The position numbers and the translations under genes were made by a program. This document shows positions 16,383-23,832 of a stretch of 64,000 nt of DNA, piece after piece; within the stretch, counting starts at the first letter, position 1, and the number at the start of each line of letters is the position of its first letter. The notes beneath the pieces were generated by a model, which had not been told where the DNA came from, searched no databases, and worked only from the letters and a program-made list of their open reading frames with translations. Source of the stretch: Thiomicrorhabdus sp965603495 (lineage in GTDB: Bacteria > Pseudomonadota > Gammaproteobacteria > Thiomicrospirales > Thiomicrospiraceae); contig CBFDDF010000001.1 of assembly GCA_965603495.1 (NCBI GenBank), positions 124,001-188,000 of the forward strand. The letters are read 5' to 3'.

Positions 16383-17198
16383 ATGAGTTTTACAACGAGA
16401 ATACAGCGTTTTTTATTACAGCGTCGATTGCGAAAAAATAAGATTCCGCTCAAGCTTTGGCATCAAAGTATTGCCCAAATGCCGTTGATTTTAGGTTATC
16501 GGGGGCGTGAAAAAATGCGCTTACGTTTGCTTGCCAGTGAAGTCTTGTGGGATAAGGCAATTATTCCTGTGAAAGGCTTTGAATTGACAGATGAGATGCG
16601 GGTCGTGATTGCGACACAAGTCGCAATCTTGCTGTTCGGTTTACAAGACCCTGAAACAGACCCTAACCTAAGCTGGATCCATAATTGGAATCAAATCTTG
16701 GTTTATCCCATGGCTTTTCATAATGGCCGAAAAACAGTCTTTAATACTCAGGGGTTGCTACAGAGTTTGGCTGGTTTTGAATCGGGTGAGACCGCCTACC
16801 AAGGCGGTATTATTATCGATTGGTCAGATGACCAACCACATCCTTTACGCAAGCAGGCAAATCAAGTGCTACTGCATGAGATGGCGCATAAACTGGATAT
16901 GTTAGATGGCGATACCAATGGTCACCCGCCACTGCATTCCAATATGAGTCATCAGGCCTGGTATGAGACATTTGAAACTGCATTTGAAGCGTTAAATCAG
17001 CAACTTCAACAAGGCAATTTAACGGCCCTTAATCCTTATGCCGCCACCAATCCCGCCGAATTTTTTGCAGTCTCAACCGAATATTTCTTTGAAGCACCCC
17101 AGATCTTAAATAGGCTGTTTCCTAAGGTCTATCAACAATTAAGGCTTTTCTATCGACAAGACCCATTATTAAGAGTCTCTTCTTTGAGAAAATCTTAG
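16383..17198 (+). CDS. mtfA: MtfA-type zinc peptidase
   Basis: 271 residues, the normal size of MtfA (M90 family). The zinc site is HEMAHKLDMLDG near residue 165 (HExxH). A downstream Glu in NPAEFFAVSTEYFFE fits the third ligand position. In E. coli MtfA binds the repressor Mlc (DgsA) and has aminopeptidase activity; in other bacteria the target is less clear. The region CAGGCCTGGT at 16953-16962 is a near-complete palindrome copy encoding Gln-Ala-Trp. The gene is followed after 14 bases by a long terminator-like palindrome. Confidence 0.9.
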   Translation: MSFTTRIQRFLLQRRLRKNKIPLKLWHQSIAQMPLILGYRGREKMRLRLLASEVLWDKAIIPVKGFELTDEMRVVIATQVAILLFGLQDPETDPNLSWIHNWNQILVYPMAFHNGRKTVFNTQGLLQSLAGFESGETAYQGGIIIDWSDDQPHPLRKQANQVLLHEMAHKLDMLDGDTNGHPPLHSNMSHQAWYETFETAFEALNQQLQQGNLTALNPYAATNPAEFFAVSTEYFFEAPQILNRLFPKVYQQLRLFYRQDPLLRVSSLRKS

Positions 17199-17212
17199 AT
17201 AAACCTACTCTA

Positions 17213-17244
17213 AAACAAAATGACCAGGCCTGGTAATTTTGTTT
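17213..17244. terminator. Terminator hairpin built on the ACCAGGCCTGGT palindrome
   Basis: 32 bases of inverted repeat with a single mismatch, centred on AGGCCT, between the convergent mtfA (plus) and VIT (minus) genes. It lies 14 bases past the mtfA stop codon. The arms extend as AAACAAAAT/ATTTTGTTT, so the plus strand ends in a U-rich run typical of an intrinsic terminator. Confidence 0.75.
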
Positions 17245-17318
17245 GGAATGTTAGTAAATGCTCTTTAAGTAGGCTAAAAATCATTAAATGTACTAAAGTT
17301 TATTGCTTGTGTAGCGAA

Positions 17319-18074
17319 TTAACCAATACCCATTATCTCACGCAAGATATAACCAGTTAGATAAGCCAAACTCGCGGCTGACCCGCCAGTGAGTAACGTA
17401 CTCAAACCAGAACGCAGCATCGGTTTATTGAGAAACAGACTTTTAAGCGTGCCGATTAAAAAGAACATCATACCAGCGAGAACCGCGCTGATGATGAATT
17501 GCTGAGTCATCTCCAAGCTTGGAATTAAAAAGGGTAGTAGCGGAATCGAACCGACTACAATGAATGCCAAAAAGGTGACAAACCCCGCTTTTATGGGGTT
17601 TGGGTGCGTTATCTGGATGCCATGCTCTTCGGTAAGCATGGTGTCTATCCAGAGTTCTCGGTCTTGGCAAATGGTCTCGACGATGGTGTTGAGTGTCTCG
17701 CCTTCAAAGCCCTTTTTCTGAAATATCTGCCGAATTTCTTCGCGCTCGCCTTCGGGTATTTGGTCGATATGTTCGCCTTCAGAGCGCCGAATCTCCGCTG
17801 TAAAATCGTGCTGGGCTTTGCTGGCTTCGTAATTACTCACAGCCATGCTAAAACCATCGGCAAACAAGTTTGCAAAGCCTAACACGAGGGCAACGGTTGG
17901 CGAGAATCCTGCGCCAAAAGCGCCGGATACGACGGCAAATGTGGTGACACAACCATCAATGCCGCCCAATACCGCATCGGAGACGTTTTGCGATTGAGGG
18001 GGGCGCTGTAATCGCTGGGCAATGACTTCTGGCTTATGTTCTGATTCTAGCGCGTCATGACTGATTTGCTTCAT
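17319..18074 (-). CDS. VIT1/CCC1-family iron or manganese transporter
   Basis: 251 residues. The N-terminal part has the family motif VSDAVLGGIDGCVTTFAVVSG followed by a helix with ANLFADGFSMAVSNYEASKA. A cytoplasmic stretch rich in Glu (about residues 90-150: RSEGEHIDQIPEGEREE, TMLTEEHG) matches the metal-binding domain of the family. Three more membrane helices complete the C-terminus. Members export or store Fe2+ or Mn2+. It is 42 bp downstream of mnmH in the same direction and could be the last gene of the selD-mnmH unit, though no functional link is known. Confidence 0.88.
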   Translation of the reverse strand: MKQISHDALESEHKPEVIAQRLQRPPQSQNVSDAVLGGIDGCVTTFAVVSGAFGAGFSPTVALVLGFANLFADGFSMAVSNYEASKAQHDFTAEIRRSEGEHIDQIPEGEREEIRQIFQKKGFEGETLNTIVETICQDRELWIDTMLTEEHGIQITHPNPIKAGFVTFLAFIVVGSIPLLPFLIPSLEMTQQFIISAVLAGMMFFLIGTLKSLFLNKPMLRSGLSTLLTGGSAASLAYLTGYILREIMGIG

Positions 18075-18116
18075 GGGATATCCCTAAATTGTTATGTGCT
18101 TAGGTGTGCGAGATCT

Positions 18117-19298
18117 CTATTTTGGCTGATAGGTTTTTAAGAAGCTAACAACCTCATCAATACTGCCTTGAAAAATAACCGGATAATCGTTTTTGGTCAT
18201 TTGATAGTCATACATCGGATCATAATATTCGCTTAACAGAATTTCTATCCAGCCGCGATGACCGTCCGTCACCCCCGTTTCCTGTTGCATTTGTAAGGCG
18301 TCTTCAAAGGCTTTTAACACTCGTTGGTGCCTTTCTCCACCCAATCGTTTGTGAATACGTCCAAAGGCACTTTGCATAAATTCTACCCAATCGGTTAGGT
18401 TTGAATATTCGGCTTGCGCTTGTAAGACGTACTCTTGATGGGTAATTTCAATGCGTTCTGCAAGTGGGGTTTCGACCACTATTCTAGAGCCAGATTTAAG
18501 GGCGGTAAAGAGTTCTAGATTCATGGAAACCGAACCGATATTTCGGCCTTCATCTTCAATAATAAGGTTTCTATGAGGGTTTTCAATAAAGCGCATTAAC
18601 GCCATGGAAAGCTGGTTTTCAAAGTTGATTTGCGTCGGTTGTGGGGTTGCATGGCGTCCAAAAGCCGAACCTCGGTGGTTTGCTAGACCTTCTAAATCAA
18701 TGGCATTCTCGAGTTGCTGCAGCACAATCGTTTTACCCGCGCCAGTCCGCCCAGCCAATACAATCGGTTGAATGTTTTTTTCAAGGAATAGAGCCGGTAT
18801 GCTGTCGAGAAAATCGATTAAAAAGCGTCTAAATGCTTTGTACCCCCCTTTTAAACGGGTGATCTGGTAGCCACTGTCTGCCAACCACTGTTGTGAGATT
18901 TTAGAACGTTGCCCACCTCTAAAGCAGTACAGTAAGGCACCTGGATGACTGTCGATAAAATCCGTCCAGGCTTTTATACGAGGTGCTCGGGCATTTTCAT
19001 TAACCAGTCTATGGCCTAATTCAACCGCGGCATCATGACCTTTTTGCTTATAACAGATACCGATATCGTGGCGTTCTTGATCGTTCATCAGCGGAATATT
19101 ATGAGCGGTCTCGAATGCGCCTTGATTAAACTCAAGCGGTGCTCTGACATCTAATAAGGGCGTTTGATTCAATACGATGGATTTAAAGTCTTCCATTTGC
19201 GGTAAATCATCCGAATATTCTGTCAATTCAACCGGCAAGTCCGCTGCTAATTCGTCAGGGTTAATGAGGGTCGCTGATGGCGTTCCAAGTGAAGACAT
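18117..19298 (-). CDS. mnmH: tRNA 2-selenouridine synthase (MnmH/SelU/YbbB)
   Basis: 393 residues. The N-terminal rhodanese domain carries LLYCFRGGQRS, with the Cys that handles the sulfur/selenium group. The C-terminal half has a P-loop, GRTGAGKT, near residue 185. MnmH first geranylates 2-thiouridine and then replaces sulfur with selenium at the wobble base of tRNAs for Lys, Glu and Gln, using selenophosphate made by SelD. Its ATG overlaps the selD stop as TAATG, giving tight coupling with its substrate supplier. Together the two genes account for selenium use without any selenocysteine genes in the window. Confidence 0.95.
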   Translation of the reverse strand: MSSLGTPSATLINPDELAADLPVELTEYSDDLPQMEDFKSIVLNQTPLLDVRAPLEFNQGAFETAHNIPLMNDQERHDIGICYKQKGHDAAVELGHRLVNENARAPRIKAWTDFIDSHPGALLYCFRGGQRSKISQQWLADSGYQITRLKGGYKAFRRFLIDFLDSIPALFLEKNIQPIVLAGRTGAGKTIVLQQLENAIDLEGLANHRGSAFGRHATPQPTQINFENQLSMALMRFIENPHRNLIIEDEGRNIGSVSMNLELFTALKSGSRIVVETPLAERIEITHQEYVLQAQAEYSNLTDWVEFMQSAFGRIHKRLGGERHQRVLKAFEDALQMQQETGVTDGHRGWIEILLSEYYDPMYDYQMTKNDYPVIFQGSIDEVVSFLKTYQPK

Positions 19299-20374
19299 TA
19301 AATGACCTCAATGCAAGCGTTTGCCGGCTTGGCGATTGTCGTGCGGCCAATGGATTCTAAGATGAGTCCGTGTTGTGCCGCGACAGCCTTAAATTCAGCG
19401 ACCGAATCAGGACGTACAGCGGCCAGTAAGCCACCAGAAGTTTGTGGGTCACAGAGAATCATCTTCTGGGTTTCAGTCAGTTCGCCGTTTTGCCCTTTAA
19501 CCTTATGACCGTAGCTCTCGAAGTTACGGCCGGTACCGCCGGGAGTACAACCTAACGCTAAGTATTCTAAAACGTGGGGCAATATCGGCACCGCATCAAA
19601 ATAGATTTGGGCGTGTATACCACTACCTTCACAGATTTCGATTAGGTGGCCTAAGATTCCAAATCCGGTGATATCGGTTAAAGCGGTTACACCGTCTATT
19701 TTTGCGAAATCCGTGCCCGCTACATTTAAAGTTGTCATGGCTTCAATCGCGATTGCCATATGGTCTGAGTGAATCTTTTTCTGCTTTTGTGCAGTCGTTA
19801 AAATACCGATGCCCACGGGTTTGGTTAAGAATAGTTCACAGCCCGCTTCAGCAGAGGCGTTGCGTTTTAAATGAATATTATCAACGATGCCGGTGACGGC
19901 CAATCCAAAGATAGGTTCAGGGGCGTCAATAGAGTGCCCGCCAGCCAACGGAATCCCCGCCGCTTCACATACAAATCGACCCCCTTCAATGACTTGCTGA
20001 CCGACTTCTACCGGCAGAATGTCAATTGGCCAGCCAAAGATGGCAATCGCCATTAATGGCTTACCACCCATGGCGTAAATATCACTAATGGCATTGGTGG
20101 CAGCAATTTTTCCAAAGGTAAAAGGATCATCGACAATCGGCATGAAAAAGTCAGTGGTACTCAAAATAGAGGTGCCATTGCCTAAATCAAATGCGGCGGC
20201 ATCATCTTTGGTGCTATTACCGACTAACAATTGTGGATGGGGTGCAATTTCCAATTGAGTCTTAAGAATGCTATCGAGTATCTTGGGAGAAATCTTACAA
20301 CCACAACCGGCTCCATGACTGTATTCAGTGAGTTTATAAACAGCTTGAGCTGAAGTTTTTACAGTATGGGGCAT
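19298..20374 (-). CDS. selD: Selenide, water dikinase (selenophosphate synthase)
   Basis: About 358 residues from the ATG at 20374 (MPHTVKTS), chosen because AGGAAC stands about 8 bases upstream; the longer frame to 20440 has no such site. It makes selenophosphate from selenide and ATP. The active-site motif is SHGAGCGCKISP, with Cys rather than selenocysteine in the catalytic position. The AIR-synthase-type domain has STTDFFMPIVDDPFTFGKIAA and, in the C-terminal half, GFGILGHLIEICEGSG and LCDPQTSGGLL. It is coupled to mnmH by a TAATG overlap. Confidence 0.95.
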   Translation of the reverse strand: MPHTVKTSAQAVYKLTEYSHGAGCGCKISPKILDSILKTQLEIAPHPQLLVGNSTKDDAAAFDLGNGTSILSTTDFFMPIVDDPFTFGKIAATNAISDIYAMGGKPLMAIAIFGWPIDILPVEVGQQVIEGGRFVCEAAGIPLAGGHSIDAPEPIFGLAVTGIVDNIHLKRNASAEAGCELFLTKPVGIGILTTAQKQKKIHSDHMAIAIEAMTTLNVAGTDFAKIDGVTALTDITGFGILGHLIEICEGSGIHAQIYFDAVPILPHVLEYLALGCTPGGTGRNFESYGHKVKGQNGELTETQKMILCDPQTSGGLLAAVRPDSVAEFKAVAAQHGLILESIGRTTIAKPANACIEVI

Positions 20375-20620
20375 TGAGGGAGTTCCTGTGCAATAAGTCT
20401 GGGGTTTTTGAGGGAGAGAGTAGTCAGCGGCCATTATCATGAACCAATCCGTATAAGCTTAGAGCAATTCACAATAAGCTGAAATTGGCTTTTACAGGCA
20501 ACGGTTAAAATTTACTCAATAAGAGAGAGTTTAACGAAATAAATCAGTGGTGGGAATGATAAACAGAGGTAAAGGTGCGAATGAGTTGAGATGGGGGGAT
20601 ATTAATTACGGTTTACAAAG

Positions 20621-20636
20621 TGACCAGGCCTGGTCA
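20621..20636. terminator. Palindrome after the GGDEF-EAL gene
   Basis: The 16-base perfect palindrome TGACCAGGCCTGGTCA lies 42 bases past the stop codon of the GGDEF-EAL gene and about 250 bases before selD. Short AT-rich flanks (TTTACAAAG before it) give only a modest U-run on the minus strand. Confidence 0.5.
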
Positions 20637-20678
20637 TCTTAAAATTGACAGAGAAATGAAGAAATGACGCTGTGGTGC

Positions 20679-22700
20679 TTAGACTGTCGTACAAGAAGCC
20701 TCGAGTGGGTAAGCATGGTTTTTCTGTACCAACTCCATAAAGGCTTCCGCAGGCAGCGGTCGGCTACAATAGTAGCCCTGATAGAGATCGCAGCTAATGC
20801 TTTTGAGATAGGCAAGCTGCGCTTCGGTTTCAACGCCCTCGGCAACGACATTGATATGAAGATTGTGTGCCAGTTGGACAATCGCATCAATAAAGACTTT
20901 TCCAGATTGGGTTTGATAGTCATCTAAAAAGGCTTTATCGATTTTTAAGGTGTTAATCGGAAAGTTTTTTAAATAAGCTAAAGAGGAGTAACCCGTTCCA
21001 AAGTCATCCAGTGAGGTTGAGACGCCCAGGCCACGAATTTTTTTTAAAACATTCAGATTACTTTCAGTATTCTGCATTAAAACCGATTCAGTCACCTCAA
21101 TATCGATGAGCCGTAGGTCTAGGTTGAATTGGTTGCAGAGGTCTTGAAAATGGTTAAAAAACTGCGTATATGCAAATTGTACCGCTGAAATGTTGATTGA
21201 CAGCAATAGGTCGGTTTGATAGATATCCTGCCACTTTTTTTGTTGTTGTAGTGCTTGCTTTAAGATCCATTCACCCAGTTCAATCATGAGACCCGTTTGC
21301 TCTGCAATAGGGATAAACTGTAAGGGTGAAATCATGCCTTTGGTTGGATGGTGCCAGCGGACCAGGCATTCAGCCCCCGTTATTCTTCCGCTCTCGACAT
21401 CCACTTTAGGCTGATAATAGAGTTCAAATTCCTGGTTTTTAAGTGCCTGACGTAAATCATTTTCGAGCGCAACTTCCGTTAAGATTGTTTGATGAAGGGA
21501 TTCGGTAAAGTAGTGGATTTGGTTTTTTCCAGATTTTTTCGCCTGATACATCGCGATATCAGAATTTTTGAGCAGCGTTTTACCATCGATGCCATCTTTA
21601 GGGTAGAAAGCGACACCGATACTGGCTGAGGTTCTCACTGGGTGCGTTCTGACCACGTGTATTTCAGATAGCTTGACTAGGATTCTCTGAATAATATGAT
21701 TAAGCTCGATATGGCTATGATATCGACTCAAAACCACCACAAACTCATCTCCGCCCACGCGAGCGATGATGTCATAGTGACGAATAACCTCCTGCATGAT
21801 TTCAGCAATCATTATGAGTAGCTCATCACCAATATGATGACCCAAGGTGTCATTAATATTTTTAAAGTTATCCAAGTCGATAAAAAGATAGGCAAATTCT
21901 GAGTTTGAACGCGAGGACTCTTGAATTAACCAGTTTAAACGTTCATTTAGCTGGTTTCGATTGGGCAAACCACTTAATTCATCGGTTCTCGCACTGTAAT
22001 AAAGCGCTTTTTGTTCTTCTTCTAGACGCTGAAAAGTTTGCACCATAGAGCTGCGAATAGTTTCCAGCTCTCTAATCCTGAATTCACTGGGGGGCAACTT
22101 GGAATAATAGGCATATTTTTTTAATTGTGCCAGAGGGTTCATTAAGAGGAAGTGTAAGATTGCCCATATAAGCAATGTCGCGAGCAGTGTTGGAATCACG
22201 AGGGTGCTGAAGTATTCAATACGGGTTTTTGAAAAGACGTTCTCCAAGGCATGTTGATTTACAGTCAGAAATAAGGTCAACAGCACAGCTTTGTTTTGTT
22301 CAAAGGTCTCAACACGGATTTCAAAAGTTGGATTTTCTAAAAGTCGATTGGCAGAGATGTTGTCAAATTTTGCCAGAGAATTCAGTTGTGAAGGCAGTGT
22401 CTTTATTGAAGGGTTTGTACTTAATAGAATGGTATTACCTTGCGCAATTGTCATGCTTGAGATGAGGTCATTTTGGGCAACTTTACGGTTCAGTAACGAC
22501 TTAAAACTCTGAATACTGCTTAAACTGTCGAAATTGGTCGAGATTAAATAACCCGTCTCAGATAGCGTCAAATGGATATCTTCGGCTATCAGGTCGGCTT
22601 TGGTCTGCTGTTCCGAGAGGTAGTATGTAATAAAGGTCGCATAAAGCGATACCACAATAATGGCAAGCAGCCCTAGAAAGAAGCGCTGAATTGAAAGCAT
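20679..22700 (-). CDS. GGDEF-EAL membrane protein (c-di-GMP turnover)
   Basis: 673 residues. Two membrane helices (about 7-27 and 160-185) enclose a periplasmic sensor part. The GGDEF domain has an intact RVGGDEFVVVL motif and could make c-di-GMP. The EAL domain starts with ECLVRWHHP (ECL in place of EAL, the metal-binding Glu kept). It continues with NISAVQF, VTESVL and DDFGTGYSSLAYLKNFPINTLKID, so it could be active as a phosphodiesterase. Its ATG follows the TAG of the upstream binding-protein gene with no gap (TAGATG) and no ribosome site, so translation is probably coupled. This points to a sensor in which the binding protein feeds the periplasmic domain. Confidence 0.93.
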   Translation of the reverse strand: MLSIQRFFLGLLAIIVVSLYATFITYYLSEQQTKADLIAEDIHLTLSETGYLISTNFDSLSSIQSFKSLLNRKVAQNDLISSMTIAQGNTILLSTNPSIKTLPSQLNSLAKFDNISANRLLENPTFEIRVETFEQNKAVLLTLFLTVNQHALENVFSKTRIEYFSTLVIPTLLATLLIWAILHFLLMNPLAQLKKYAYYSKLPPSEFRIRELETIRSSMVQTFQRLEEEQKALYYSARTDELSGLPNRNQLNERLNWLIQESSRSNSEFAYLFIDLDNFKNINDTLGHHIGDELLIMIAEIMQEVIRHYDIIARVGGDEFVVVLSRYHSHIELNHIIQRILVKLSEIHVVRTHPVRTSASIGVAFYPKDGIDGKTLLKNSDIAMYQAKKSGKNQIHYFTESLHQTILTEVALENDLRQALKNQEFELYYQPKVDVESGRITGAECLVRWHHPTKGMISPLQFIPIAEQTGLMIELGEWILKQALQQQKKWQDIYQTDLLLSINISAVQFAYTQFFNHFQDLCNQFNLDLRLIDIEVTESVLMQNTESNLNVLKKIRGLGVSTSLDDFGTGYSSLAYLKNFPINTLKIDKAFLDDYQTQSGKVFIDAIVQLAHNLHINVVAEGVETEAQLAYLKSISCDLYQGYYCSRPLPAEAFMELVQKNHAYPLEASCTTV

Positions 22701-23615
22701 CTACAGCAAATCCCGTGTTGGGAAGGAGATGTGGTTGAGTTTTTTAAGGAGCGTGTCGGAGAGCTCAGAATTAAGCCATTCTATCTCATTTAAACTGGCT
22801 GAAAATTCCTCATAACTGCTGTTTTCAAGATAGGGTTTTACTTTTTCATAGTAATCATGCGGGTTTGTGTGAAGGTCTTGAATCGCCTGATTAATGACTT
22901 GTTTTAACTTTATAAAAGTTTCATTGTGCTTTGTGACGCAGGCTTTTTTAACATAAAGCGCGTCCACCACTAGAATATCTTCAATGTTTTTCGTTGAAGC
23001 GATGACATTAAAGCCATGTTCAGACAGTTCAAAGTTATAAGGGTTATAGGTGACGATAATGAGCGGTTGCGTGATAGGGGTATGTTTAATCTGTGCGATC
23101 GTTTTTAAAGGGTCTTTATTGACGAAATTAAAGGTTTTATTTTCAAGTTCATGGGCTTCTATAAAATCTTTGAAAAGTACCGAACTAATGGAATTAATTT
23201 CTAAATAGACATCGACGGATTCAGTGGTTTCTTTAAGAGAGTTGATGCTGATATTACTCATGACCATGTCGCCGCCATTGGAACGATTAAACATAATGAT
23301 GGGTACTAGGTTGGCATTCTGCTTTTGGAGTTGTTGAAATTCATACTGAGTGCCGGTGAGCCCATTAAAATGACCGATTTTATAAGTCATAATGCTTTCG
23401 CCCAGTGACACGACAGTAGACAATTCAATATTGAGGGGTTTTAACCACCCTTTTTCTTTAGCATAAAACAGCGGCGAATAACCAATCCATGAGTTGGCTA
23501 TGAGTTTAATCGGTGGCTCCGGCTGAGAGCCGCAGCCAGCTAAGGTAATTATGACCATTATCAGAGTGGTTTTTAGGTATGTCAGCATCACTTTATGTCC
23601 ACTTTCTAATAGCAT
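22701..23615 (-). CDS. Periplasmic binding lipoprotein (NMT1/THI5-like)
   Basis: 304 residues. The N-terminal helix ends in ITLAGC, a good lipobox. The mature part begins IKLIANSWIGYSPLFYAKEKGW, typical of NMT1/SsuA-type solute-binding proteins for thiamine precursors, nitrate/sulfonates and similar ligands. No ABC permease or ATPase gene is near. Instead it precedes a GGDEF-EAL gene with adjoining stop and start, so it may act as a ligand sensor rather than a transporter component. An ATG at 23588 is a possible later start. Confidence 0.83.
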   Translation of the reverse strand: MLLESGHKVMLTYLKTTLIMVIITLAGCGSQPEPPIKLIANSWIGYSPLFYAKEKGWLKPLNIELSTVVSLGESIMTYKIGHFNGLTGTQYEFQQLQKQNANLVPIIMFNRSNGGDMVMSNISINSLKETTESVDVYLEINSISSVLFKDFIEAHELENKTFNFVNKDPLKTIAQIKHTPITQPLIIVTYNPYNFELSEHGFNVIASTKNIEDILVVDALYVKKACVTKHNETFIKLKQVINQAIQDLHTNPHDYYEKVKPYLENSSYEEFSASLNEIEWLNSELSDTLLKKLNHISFPTRDLL

Positions 23616-23832
23616 TAATTATTCGTATGCTTTGTTTAAAAGTACTTACAAAGTTTTTATGAATACCACTATATCGAAAATGAATTATTAAGGAAAGTGC
23701 TTTTCTATAAAAGAGTGATTACTCAAGATTGATATATGCTTGATAACCATAGTGTTTTGGTGTCGACAGCTTGTGTTTTATGGCATGTGAATGCTATTAA
23801 CTTGGCAGGCCTTTTATAGAATAATGCTGTGA

